This document shows positions 1-6,776 of a DNA stretch of 8,296 bases, piece after piece. The notes beneath the pieces are model-generated. The model did no database searches. It was not told the origin of the DNA and was given only the letters and a program-made list of their open reading frames with translations. The DNA is from Bacteroidales bacterium UBA5537. Its GTDB lineage: Bacteria > Bacteroidota > Bacteroidia > Bacteroidales > Lentimicrobiaceae. The translations under genes and the position numbers were made by a program. Location of the stretch: contig DINP01000064.1 in NCBI GenBank assembly GCA_002426025.1, forward strand, positions 37,741 to 46,036, in the 5' to 3' direction. Numbering within the stretch: position 1 is the stretch's first letter; every line of letters begins with the position of its first letter.

Positions 1-1518
1 CATTTTTTGCTCAGACATGAATTCAGTCATGTTAAGCACGGTCATAGTTTCGACAGGCTGCTCTCAGCCATATTCAGGGCGGTTTTCTGGTTCAGCCCAT
101 TCGCACACTTCAATTACAAACTACTTGCTGAAGTGCACGAATACCAGGCCGATGCCGATGCCATCGAAGACTATGGTAATAAAACAGCATATAGTAAATT
201 GATTGTCTCATTTGCCGGAATTTCCGGCCAGAATCAAATAACCAACCCATTCAGTGCCCACCTTAAAAAACGAATGATTATGATCAACAATCTTAAACCA
301 GGCAAACTTCACCTTCTGCGCATTGCTGCCGGTGTAAGCATTATTGCAGCTTTTGCGCTGCTTTCATCAATGGTGATACCTGCCGCAGATATGAGCCATA
401 TCGGAAATGCCCTGATAAGCAGTCCGGCAACATCAAACAATACTGATACTCCTGCCGTATTACCACCGGTTCAGATTATATCTGCCGGAACCATTTTATC
501 TGATGATACCATTCACCCGGCCGAATTTCCGGGTGGCGATGAGGCGAGGATAAAGTTTTATCAGAATAATATCAGATATCCCCTTGAAGCCAGAAACCAG
601 AATATTCAGGGAACTGTTCAATATAAGGTATTTATTGAAACCGATGGAACGGTTACTACACCCTCTATTGTTTCGGGTATTGGTGGTGGTTGCGACGAAG
701 AGGTGCTTAGAGTTGCCGCTTTGATGCCCAAATGGAAACCGGCCATGAAAGATGGAAAGCCTGTAAGGACATCGGTTATTCTGCCAATAAAATTCACCTT
801 GTCGGGTGAAGCTCCGATTGATGAAAATGAGCAGGTTTTCGCTGTTGTTGAAGAGATCCCTAAATTTCCCGGTGGAGATGAAGCAAGAGCCACCTATCTG
901 CAAAAAGTAATTTCTTATCCCGAAAAGGCTAAAAAGGAAAAGATTGAAGGAACAGTCTATGTTTCGTTTATAATTGAGAAAAATGGCAGTATCAGCAATG
1001 TAAAAGTCCTGCGGGGAATAGGAGGAGGTTGCGATGAGATGGCCGTATCAGCCATTCAGAATATGCCTGCATGGACGCCGGGTATGCAGCACGGAAAACC
1101 GGTGAGGGTGCAGTTTAATATGCCGGTGAAATTTGCCCTTGACGAGAAAAAAGGTCCTCCGGTAAAGAAACCAGAGGTTTCAATTATGTATGGTGGACGG
1201 GAAGTATTTAACATTGTAGATGAAGAGCCAGTATTCCCGGGTGGGAATGAAGCACTTCTGAACTACCTTAGAAATAAAACAGGTAACCTGAATTTAAGGT
1301 TTGCTTCTTCTGATGCAGACAATAAAGTGAGTGATATCTATCTTAGCCTGATTGTTGAGCCCGATGGAAGCGTTACTGCCGGCGCAACTGGCGTGAAGGC
1401 TGGTGAGAGTGGGGATAATTATTATGAGGCCATGAAGCAAATGCCTGACTGGAAACCTGGAATTAAAGATGGGAAAGCCGTTCCGGTTAAGATAAATCTA
1501 TTCCTGAATGAGAAATGA
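1..1518 (+). CDS. M56 (BlaR1/MecR1-type) membrane peptidase with three C-terminal TonB_C-like domains, 5' partial
   Basis: The frame is open from base 1, so the N-terminus with its usual transmembrane helices lies outside the window; 505 residues are visible, and the TTG at 7 is not the true start. The HExxH zinc motif (HEFSH) is at 16-30, and the likely third ligand is the Glu at 139-141 in HEYQADAD, the M56 counterpart of the E-x-x-C/A-D motif. A hydrophobic helix at about 316-381 should place the rest in the periplasm. Three TonB_C-like repeats follow, at about 526-801, 865-1140 and 1234-1515. Each begins FPGG(D/N)EA and has a W-(K/T)-P-(A/G) motif near its end. Repeats 1 and 2 share GIGGGCDE; repeat 3 is divergent. 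In the BlaR1 family, signal sensing triggers cleavage of a BlaI/MecI-type repressor; in Bacteroidota such proteins are often annotated 'M56 family' or 'energy transducer TonB'. The ligand is unknown. The family is clear; a regulatory role is inferred. Confidence 0.9.
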   Translation, partial: HFLLRHEFSHVKHGHSFDRLLSAIFRAVFWFSPFAHFNYKLLAEVHEYQADADAIEDYGNKTAYSKLIVSFAGISGQNQITNPFSAHLKKRMIMINNLKPGKLHLLRIAAGVSIIAAFALLSSMVIPAADMSHIGNALISSPATSNNTDTPAVLPPVQIISAGTILSDDTIHPAEFPGGDEARIKFYQNNIRYPLEARNQNIQGTVQYKVFIETDGTVTTPSIVSGIGGGCDEEVLRVAALMPKWKPAMKDGKPVRTSVILPIKFTLSGEAPIDENEQVFAVVEEIPKFPGGDEARATYLQKVISYPEKAKKEKIEGTVYVSFIIEKNGSISNVKVLRGIGGGCDEMAVSAIQNMPAWTPGMQHGKPVRVQFNMPVKFALDEKKGPPVKKPEVSIMYGGREVFNIVDEEPVFPGGNEALLNYLRNKTGNLNLRFASSDADNKVSDIYLSLIVEPDGSVTAGATGVKAGESGDNYYEAMKQMPDWKPGIKDGKAVPVKINLFLNEK

Positions 1519-1964
1519 GAAAGGGAATTGGCATTCTTGTTTTGGTTATACTTCTTCAGCCCTTGATGGCAAATGCCGATAGGGGTTGGCCTTTCAAATC
1601 AAGAATTAACCAGTACGACACCATTGGTCGTCGGCAAGGAAAATGGGTTGCCTGGTGGGATGAAGAGAAGAAAATTCCCATGAATATAGAACACTACAAA
1701 GATGGCCGCGAACGCGGACGCTGCAGGCATTTTTATATGGACGGCACCAAACGCCTGCAATTTAATGCGCACAAGGATGGCCGGATGAAAGTGAAATACT
1801 ATACTGAAACAGGCCAACTTGAAAAAAAAGGCTGGTCATTAATGATTTATACGCCTGAAGAGATTCGCTACACCTGGAATGGAATATGGAAATTTTATGA
1901 AAATGGTAAGTGTATCCGCAAAGTGGAATACAAAATGGGAGATGAGGTTACGATACCGGAATAG
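1515..1964 (+). CDS. Small secreted MORN-repeat-like protein, coupled to the M56 gene
   Basis: A 149-residue protein whose ATG overlaps the stop of the M56 gene (ATGA at 1515-1518), so translation is probably coupled. Residues 5-18 are hydrophobic and followed by ANA-D, a good signal peptidase I site after residue 21, so it should be exported. The mature part resembles MORN_2 (antitoxin YwqK-like) repeats, with recurring G-x-W/F-x-x-(Y/W), then x-x-(D/N)-G-(T/K), then a basic YKDGR-like end. The units lie at about residues 39-68, 69-90, 91-106 and 122-145 (for example GIWKFYENGKCIRKVEYK). Two cysteines (C70 and C133) remain in the mature form. MORN-type repeats are generally scaffolding or binding modules and no enzymatic motif is visible. 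Its position suggests a partner or target of the M56/TonB_C protein, but that is inference from context only. Confidence 0.8.
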   Translation: MRKGIGILVLVILLQPLMANADRGWPFKSRINQYDTIGRRQGKWVAWWDEEKKIPMNIEHYKDGRERGRCRHFYMDGTKRLQFNAHKDGRMKVKYYTETGQLEKKGWSLMIYTPEEIRYTWNGIWKFYENGKCIRKVEYKMGDEVTIPE

Positions 1965-2051
1965 TAAAGGGAATCTCATTCACGCTGATGAAGGGTTGAT
2001 TACATTAATTATGAAGTAAGAAGAAACATACAGGCTTAAGAGACGATGTTA

Positions 2052-2086
2052 AAACCCAACAGGTTTTCTTATAACCTGTTAGGTTT
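2052..2086. terminator. Bidirectional hairpin terminator between convergent genes
   Basis: The arms at 2052-2065 and 2073-2086 are complementary over 14 bp with one mismatch (2057 against 2081) and a 7-base loop. The hairpin starts 87 bases after the MORN gene stop. It overlaps the TAA stop of the minus-strand carboxyltransferase gene (2085-2087). On the minus strand the stem runs into four T's before AACA; on the plus strand into only three, so it is a weak classical terminator either way. Its place between convergent genes supports a shared role. The structure is seen directly; the function is inferred. Confidence 0.6.
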
Positions 2087-3815
2087 ATGAGTGCCCAAGC
2101 GTATCGTCCTCATCTGAGGTCCAGTTGTAGTGGTACAAACCATCCAACAGCCGCTGTTGCTTTTCTTCGGGCGATAATTCGTTATACGCCTGTTTTTCAG
2201 CTTCAAACTTCAGGCGCTTAGCCTCTTCTACCTTATGAATTTCATCGAGGTATTTCTGCTCTACCTTTTGCTTCAGAAAGTTGGAAGCAACCGTAGGAAA
2301 CAATTCCAGCAGCAACTCTTCCTTTTCGTCGGCTGCAAGTCTTACTTCGCCATACTCATGGAAAACCGGATTTTCCTGCCTTTTGTAAAATTTGGTGTCA
2401 TAAGCCGTTTCCTCTCTTACACCGGCAATCCTAAACCTGAACTCAGGATCAACTTCAACCGGGGTTTTTCCATAAACCCCTTTTACAAGATTTACAAACT
2501 GAATGGATTTGGTAGTATAAACCGGCAGACCTTTCGATTCGTCAATAGCGCAATTTACCGCCTGTGCGCCAACTATCTGGCTGGTTGGTGTTACTAGTGG
2601 CGGGCAACCGGCATCCATGCGCACCGAAGGAATCAGTTCAAGGGTGCGAGGCAGTAATTTCTCCAGCTTCAACTCCTTCAACTGCGCCAGCATATTTGAG
2701 TACATACCACCAGGCACTTCAGCCTCTTTCACTTTTTCATCCGGCTCAGGGAAATTGAAATAGCTTTCAATCCGGCTGCAGGCATTCAACAAATCTTCCT
2801 CTTTGTCGGCTTTCGCGTAAGCTATGGCAAGTTCAAATAGTTCGTCAATGTCTTTCGGAAGTTTATCGCTTACAATATTAAACTCACGCGGAAATTCGCT
2901 GTACTGATCATACTGAGCCAGTTCAAGCCTTATCTCACGCAAAATAGCATCAATTTTTACAACTGCTTCTGCGTTAACACCGGTATCAATTCCCATCCTG
3001 TTGCAGAACAACTGAATAATTTCGTATGATGCAGCAGCCGTTCCTCCTGAAAAAGACATAATGTTGGTGTCAACAATATCAGCGCCATTGACAATTGCCA
3101 TTAAGGTTGAAGCAAGACCATAACCCGGTGTACAGTGCGTATGAAAATCGAGGGGAATCGTAAGGTTTTTCTTTAACAGCCTCACCAGTCGGCCAGCTCT
3201 TAATGGCGGAATCAAACCAGCCATATCTTTTATCGAAATCATATCAGCACCCATTTCCTGAAGTTTCAGGGCTTTGTCGAGGTAATACTGATCGGTGAAG
3301 ATGTGGGTCTGCAGCGGTTTTGCCGTAAGAATAGCTTTTAACCTTTTAATTGCAGAAAAATATGGGTCAACCGTGTAACATACTGCGCAATCTGCAATTC
3401 CGCCGTTCTCTTTCACTGATTTGATGGTTGAGCCAATATTGTCGGTATCGTTTAATGCATCAAAAATCCGCATTATACCAATTCCTGATTTGATCGCATT
3501 GCGGTTAAATCCGTCAATAACATCATCAGGATAAGGATTGTATCCGAACAGATTCCGTCCACGTGAAAGTGCTGTAAGTTTTGAAACTTCTCCAATTGCT
3601 TCCTTAATCTTTTCGAGCCTGTGCCAGGGATTTTCATTCAGGTAACGCATAATAGAATCAGGCACAGCGCCTCCCCAAACCTCCATTGCATAAAAATTTG
3701 CTTCACGGTACAACGGCAGTACGCGATCAATTTGTGCTTGTGTCATGCGGGTGGCAAACAACGACTGTTGTCCGTCACGTAGGGTCAAATCCCTGATTAA
3801 CAATTTTTTACTCAT
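2085..3815 (-). CDS. Biotin-dependent carboxyltransferase subunit (pyruvate carboxylase subunit B / oxaloacetate decarboxylase alpha-like), no biotinyl domain
   Basis: A 576-residue cytoplasmic enzyme of the HMGL-like/PYC_OADA carboxyltransferase family. The TIM-barrel active site is readable in order: RDLTLRDGQQSLFATRM at 8-24 with the metal-ligand Asp14, EVWGGA at 45-50, FDALND at 118-123, the expected carbamylated Lys196 in ISIKDMAG, the metal-binding HTH at 225-227, and SGGTAAAS at 256-263. The conserved carboxylase C-terminal domain follows to about residue 510. The last ~60 residues are a charged, probably helical tail. The C-terminal biotin-carrier domain with its AMKM lysine is absent, so the biotin carboxylase and carrier must be separate proteins, as with the 5S subunit of propionibacterial transcarboxylase and two-subunit pyruvate carboxylases. 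The likely reaction moves CO2 between carboxybiotin and pyruvate/oxaloacetate. The true partner (carboxylase, decarboxylase or transcarboxylase) cannot be told from this window. The ATG is chosen because the core motif begins eight residues later; no Shine-Dalgarno sequence is visible. Confidence 0.92.
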   Translation of the reverse strand: MSKKLLIRDLTLRDGQQSLFATRMTQAQIDRVLPLYREANFYAMEVWGGAVPDSIMRYLNENPWHRLEKIKEAIGEVSKLTALSRGRNLFGYNPYPDDVIDGFNRNAIKSGIGIMRIFDALNDTDNIGSTIKSVKENGGIADCAVCYTVDPYFSAIKRLKAILTAKPLQTHIFTDQYYLDKALKLQEMGADMISIKDMAGLIPPLRAGRLVRLLKKNLTIPLDFHTHCTPGYGLASTLMAIVNGADIVDTNIMSFSGGTAAASYEIIQLFCNRMGIDTGVNAEAVVKIDAILREIRLELAQYDQYSEFPREFNIVSDKLPKDIDELFELAIAYAKADKEEDLLNACSRIESYFNFPEPDEKVKEAEVPGGMYSNMLAQLKELKLEKLLPRTLELIPSVRMDAGCPPLVTPTSQIVGAQAVNCAIDESKGLPVYTTKSIQFVNLVKGVYGKTPVEVDPEFRFRIAGVREETAYDTKFYKRQENPVFHEYGEVRLAADEKEELLLELFPTVASNFLKQKVEQKYLDEIHKVEEAKRLKFEAEKQAYNELSPEEKQQRLLDGLYHYNWTSDEDDTLGHS

Positions 3816-3950
3816 TCACTATTAAGTATATGTAATTTATATTATTATGTTCCTTTGTAACTTAATGCCTTTAACAGGAATTGGAATTTGCTCACGCAAA
3901 AGTAAAGAGATTAATATTCAGGATTATAAGCCATTCGAAAAAAATAAAAT

Positions 3951-3981
3951 ATTCTTTCACCGGAGAATTTCCGGAAAGAAT
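3951..3981. other. Bulged hairpin, leader structure or second terminator
   Basis: The stem pairs ATTCTTT (3951-3957) with AAAGAAT (3975-3981) and CCGGA (3960-3964) with TCCGG (3970-3974), a 12-bp stem broken by a 2-base bulge (3958-3959) around a 5-base loop. In minus-strand transcripts it is followed by a T-rich run (complement of 3937-3950), so it could back up the 4037-4060 terminator. Alternatively it could be a leader element if transcription of the carboxyltransferase gene starts upstream of it. The pairing is directly visible; the function is not. Confidence 0.45.
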
Positions 3982-4028
3982 TTTAGTTAAGAAATACCTG
4001 TAATTTTTAAACCGGAAGGCGATCACAC

Positions 4029-4060
4029 CAAAACAAAAGGCGCCGATCGCGCAGCGCCTT
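4029..4060 (-). terminator. Rho-independent terminator of the TlpA-DUF6029-Omp28 run
   Basis: Perfect 7-bp arms AAGGCGC (4037-4043) and GCGCCTT (4054-4060) enclose a 10-base loop that is also GC-rich. On the minus strand the stem is followed directly by TTTTGTTTTGG (complement of 4036 downwards), a good U-tract. It begins 36 bases past the lipoprotein gene's stop codon, the expected place for an intrinsic terminator closing the minus-strand operon. Confidence 0.8.
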
Positions 4061-4096
4061 GAATAAAAACTCATTTGTTCTGATCCTGAAACAGTA

Positions 4097-4993
4097 CTAT
4101 TTTACATCGGCTTCAACCGCCTGTAGCACCTCTTTGGTATCATCATCATAAACAAAAGCAACCACGGCGCAATTTTCAGGCACATATTCCTCATCGAGAA
4201 AATACTTGTAGGTTTTAATCAGTGATTCGGGATTGGCTGTGCCGACAGTGGCTATGGTACTACCCCAGGCGCTGGTTATTGAGGTTCTTAAAACATGATT
4301 GTGCACATAATCGAGGATATCCGGCACATTTCCCACACCCGGATCATTGTTTTTCTGTGGCTTCACTATACCGTTTTCAGTAAGAACTACAACAAGCTTC
4401 AGATTTTTATCAATGGTTGTAACAAACCGCGTTTTAATGTGGGTACACAATTTGCGTTCAATTGAATCATAAGAATTAATCATTTGCAAATCAACCAAAG
4501 GGGCCTGAGCCAATGCATTTGTAACAGCTCCGCCCCATCCTGCTGGAGAGGTAACATGGTTATTAGGATAACCAATGCGGTTTACCATTCCATTCGGATT
4601 GCCAACCAGACCAATTTTAAAGAAATCGTCCCAGGCTGTTCCGGTTTCGGTACGGAAATCATAAATAAAATCCCCTCCTGTTGCTGGCTTGGCAAAGTAC
4701 CCGGCATGTACAGCAATAATTACCAGTTGATCGCCATGGGTTTCTTTCAAATTATGGGCCAATACCGCGGCAGCCGGACAGTTCACGCAGGTATGTCCGG
4801 TATAATCCTCAAGAAGAACACGCTTTTTTAATACCGTAACTGCCGGGAATTCGGGTACGGGGCAGGCTGCAGTATCTGGTTTCTCGATGGTATCGGTGTA
4901 GGGTTCATCAATTTTATCACAAGCTCCAAGGTAAAAAATACCTCCCAAGAGCAATAGCAACGGAAGTAAGAATCTTATATTTTTTCTTTTCAT
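4097..4993 (-). CDS. Omp28-like outer-membrane lipoprotein with CxxC
   Basis: A 298-residue lipoprotein. A basic N-terminus (MKRKNIR) and a leucine-rich helix lead to the lipobox LGAC, with Cys25 as the lipidated residue. The mature protein starts DKIDEP, so outer-membrane attachment is expected. The domain resembles the Omp28 family of Bacteroidota: VLLEDYTGHTCVNCP at 59-73 resembles a thioredoxin-like beta strand leading into a CxxC (C69, C72), and GNPNGMVNR at 131-139 would supply the cis-Pro-like loop. Other cysteines are C44, C183 and C275. Omp28 was first described as a surface antigen/adhesin candidate in Porphyromonas; its biochemical role is poorly settled, and a redox role is inferred from the CxxC. 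The gene is last in the minus-strand run, 28 bases after the DUF6029 gene and 36 bases before a strong terminator, so it is probably co-transcribed with the TlpA and barrel genes. Confidence 0.87.
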   Translation of the reverse strand: MKRKNIRFLLPLLLLLGGIFYLGACDKIDEPYTDTIEKPDTAACPVPEFPAVTVLKKRVLLEDYTGHTCVNCPAAAVLAHNLKETHGDQLVIIAVHAGYFAKPATGGDFIYDFRTETGTAWDDFFKIGLVGNPNGMVNRIGYPNNHVTSPAGWGGAVTNALAQAPLVDLQMINSYDSIERKLCTHIKTRFVTTIDKNLKLVVVLTENGIVKPQKNNDPGVGNVPDILDYVHNHVLRTSITSAWGSTIATVGTANPESLIKTYKYFLDEEYVPENCAVVAFVYDDDTKEVLQAVEADVK

Positions 4994-5021
4994 TTGAGTT
5001 CTTTTTTACAAGCTTTACTGA

Positions 5022-6776
5022 TTAAAAGGAGCTGGTTAAGGTTATGGTCAATCCGTTTGAAGCCGGCACATTCCGGCAAACGCCTCCAACACATATAATT
5101 CCTTCCCGTTGTTTGCCATAAGTAAACGATAAGCGGTTCGATCCCTGGGTATAACCCATGGCAAAAGTTGGGTAATGAAACCTTCTATCCTTTTCAGAAT
5201 TGCCATAGTTATACTGATCAGAAAAAGTGAAAAACCACTTCGGAGCAACGGTATATTCAACCAGATATAAAATCCAGTCGCCATCATCCTGTTTGGTCGA
5301 AAGATGCTGAAGTTCAAGTTTTATAGCATTTTTTTGATCGTATTTATAGGTCAGGTCTCCAATCAATATGTGTGCCTTTACCATCGGATCACCGGGATGC
5401 CCTTCTATTACATCAATATTGTAATTGAGGTAAACATAGGATAGTAAGGCTTTGTATCTGTTGTTAAACTTCCGTTGAATTTCTACGTTCAAATCCTGAA
5501 AATAGAGTTCATCTCCAAACTCAAAGAAGGGAGATTTATAACCCAGGGTACCTGATTGTCCGATGGTATATTCACCTTCGGCAGGTTCTTGTTTAATTGA
5601 AGTTATCCTTGCAAAGTTGACCGCAATATCGGTTCCGTATTTTCCACCAACTGCGCTACCACGGGGAATCTTGTAATTTACCTGTCCCTGAACTGCCATT
5701 TCGCCGTTTAACTGTGTTGCATAAGGATACATTGCCGATAGGCTGTAAGTGTGCTGACGGGTTAAAGCAGGCAGATAATTGATATCGAGTGCATTGCCGG
5801 TTTCGGTGCGTTTCGATTTAAAACCCATATTATCGGTGCGCTTAGCTGAGGCAATTACGCCTAAGCCTTTCTGAGAGTATGATGCCTGAAAAAGCAAAGA
5901 CTGCCCGTTTTTGTATATGAAGTTGTTTAACGAAGTTGGATCGTTCATTTTATTGGCATATTCGCCATCAAAATTAAACTTACCGTGGTTAACATTGAAC
6001 CGAGCAGCCCAGGATGCCACGTTAGCCGGAAGTTTGAGCAGGCTTGTATCATTTACTGTAATCTCTTCGAGCGGCTGATATTTACTTACAAAGCTTCCAC
6101 CCAGTGTAACCCGTGTTTTACATTTGCCTTCTTTGTCAAACATATCGTTCAGCGCAAATTCACCATCGATTCCCCTGACAATACCCGGGCCTTGTTCCCA
6201 GAAAAACCGCTGGGTGCCGATGAGTCCCTTCAGGGTAACCCCACGATAAGGGTTGAATTTCACTTTTGCACCCTTAAAAGCATTGTCGTAGCCCAGGTTG
6301 CGTTCTTCGTAACTGCGCAACACCATTCCGCTGCCAAATTGTTCATAGAAATTACCAACTGTTATTTCAAACTGTTCGTTTTTCCAGGAACCAAACCAGT
6401 AGGGAACTCCACTTCCTTTGTATCGTGGATCGTAGCCTTTTATTGGATTGAGATAGGTTTCAAAGCGGAGGCCTGCATTAAAATTGCCATTGGAGTAAAG
6501 CAGGTTTGCAAAAGCATTCATCAGCATTTTTTCCTCAACTTCTTCGGCTCCTATCGCCGAATCAGCCTGATAAACCTGTGCATCGAGCTGGAAATTGCCG
6601 GAGACTTTTCCGTTTTCGAGGAAAGCCTGACCCCTGACGTTTAGCCCGGCCAACACCAAAACTGCTGTCACGCCGGTAAGAATTGCTTTAAAGTTCAATT
6701 CGGTAAGTATTTGAATGTTAGTAATTAACGATGATAATATCAGATTAATTTTGTCTGCAAAGATATTAATGCGCAT
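5022..6776 (-). CDS. DUF6029-type outer-membrane beta-barrel protein
   Basis: From the ATG at 6776 this is 584 residues; an in-frame ATG at 6794 would give 590 and a TTG at 6698 would give 558. The signal peptide core (AILTGVTAVLVLAGLNVRGQA, cleavage near the codon ending at 6624) fits the TTG start best, since either ATG adds an unusual 26-32 residue leader. I chose 6776 because it overlaps the TlpA stop by only 11 bases. The rest shows alternating beta-strand patterns and ends TLTSSF, with the terminal Phe typical of outer-membrane barrels. A conserved-looking block near the N-terminus (GNFYEQFGSGMVLRSYEER, followed by NLGYDNAFKGAKV) matches my recollection of Bacteroidota DUF6029 proteins. 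Only three cysteines are present: one mid-protein and a C-x4-C pair 18-23 residues from the end. The function of the family is unknown to me; a pore, scaffold or receptor is possible. The barrel call is firm, the DUF number less so. Confidence 0.82.
   Translation of the reverse strand: MRINIFADKINLILSSLITNIQILTELNFKAILTGVTAVLVLAGLNVRGQAFLENGKVSGNFQLDAQVYQADSAIGAEEVEEKMLMNAFANLLYSNGNFNAGLRFETYLNPIKGYDPRYKGSGVPYWFGSWKNEQFEITVGNFYEQFGSGMVLRSYEERNLGYDNAFKGAKVKFNPYRGVTLKGLIGTQRFFWEQGPGIVRGIDGEFALNDMFDKEGKCKTRVTLGGSFVSKYQPLEEITVNDTSLLKLPANVASWAARFNVNHGKFNFDGEYANKMNDPTSLNNFIYKNGQSLLFQASYSQKGLGVIASAKRTDNMGFKSKRTETGNALDINYLPALTRQHTYSLSAMYPYATQLNGEMAVQGQVNYKIPRGSAVGGKYGTDIAVNFARITSIKQEPAEGEYTIGQSGTLGYKSPFFEFGDELYFQDLNVEIQRKFNNRYKALLSYVYLNYNIDVIEGHPGDPMVKAHILIGDLTYKYDQKNAIKLELQHLSTKQDDGDWILYLVEYTVAPKWFFTFSDQYNYGNSEKDRRFHYPTFAMGYTQGSNRLSFTYGKQREGIICVGGVCRNVPASNGLTITLTSSF
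6758..6765 (-). promoter_or_regulatory. Possible -7 box (TATCTTTG) inside the start of the DUF6029 gene
   Basis: Read on the minus strand, these bases are TATCTTTG, an exact match to the Bacteroidota -7 consensus TAnnTTTG. They lie just after the TlpA stop codon and 60 bases before the TTG that would give a compact signal peptide. No TTG or TTTG is found 19-21 bases upstream, so the -33 element is missing and the match may be chance. Confidence 0.2.

Larger units (their letters stand above)
3816..4096 (-). promoter_or_regulatory. Non-coding leader region upstream of the carboxyltransferase gene
   Basis: This 281-base gap separates two minus-strand genes. It holds the terminator of the upstream lipoprotein gene (4037-4060), a bulged hairpin (3951-3981), and a short inverted repeat TTTGC-tcac-GCAAA at 3887-3900 that could be an operator or chance. 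The last ~50 bases before the ATG are very AT-rich. I found no clean Bacteroidota promoter (TTTG, 19-21 bases, TAnnTTTG) on the minus strand. A promoter for the carboxyltransferase gene is expected here because a terminator precedes it, but I cannot place it. Confidence 0.4.

Noticed and set aside
496..903. Minus-strand open frames opposite the TonB_C repeats
   Set aside because: They mirror the repeated coding sequence of the plus strand and show no independent protein features.
526..1515. The three repeated segments as a DNA-level tandem repeat or recombination element
   Set aside because: The similarity is at protein level (TonB_C domains); the nucleotide copies are well diverged and do not form exact repeats.
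3887..3900. Inverted repeat TTTGC-tcac-GCAAA as an operator
   Set aside because: The arms are only 5 bp in AT-rich sequence, frequent by chance, and no regulator gene is nearby; kept only as a note in the leader entry.
3892..4074. Possible 60-residue minus-strand gene between the lipoprotein and carboxyltransferase genes
   Set aside because: It spans both hairpins including the intrinsic terminator, has no recognisable domain, and reads like translated AT-rich non-coding sequence.
5985..6644. 219-residue open frame on the plus strand antisense to the barrel gene
   Set aside because: It lies wholly inside a well-supported barrel gene on the other strand, has no domain or signal I recognise, and is best explained as a codon-bias shadow.
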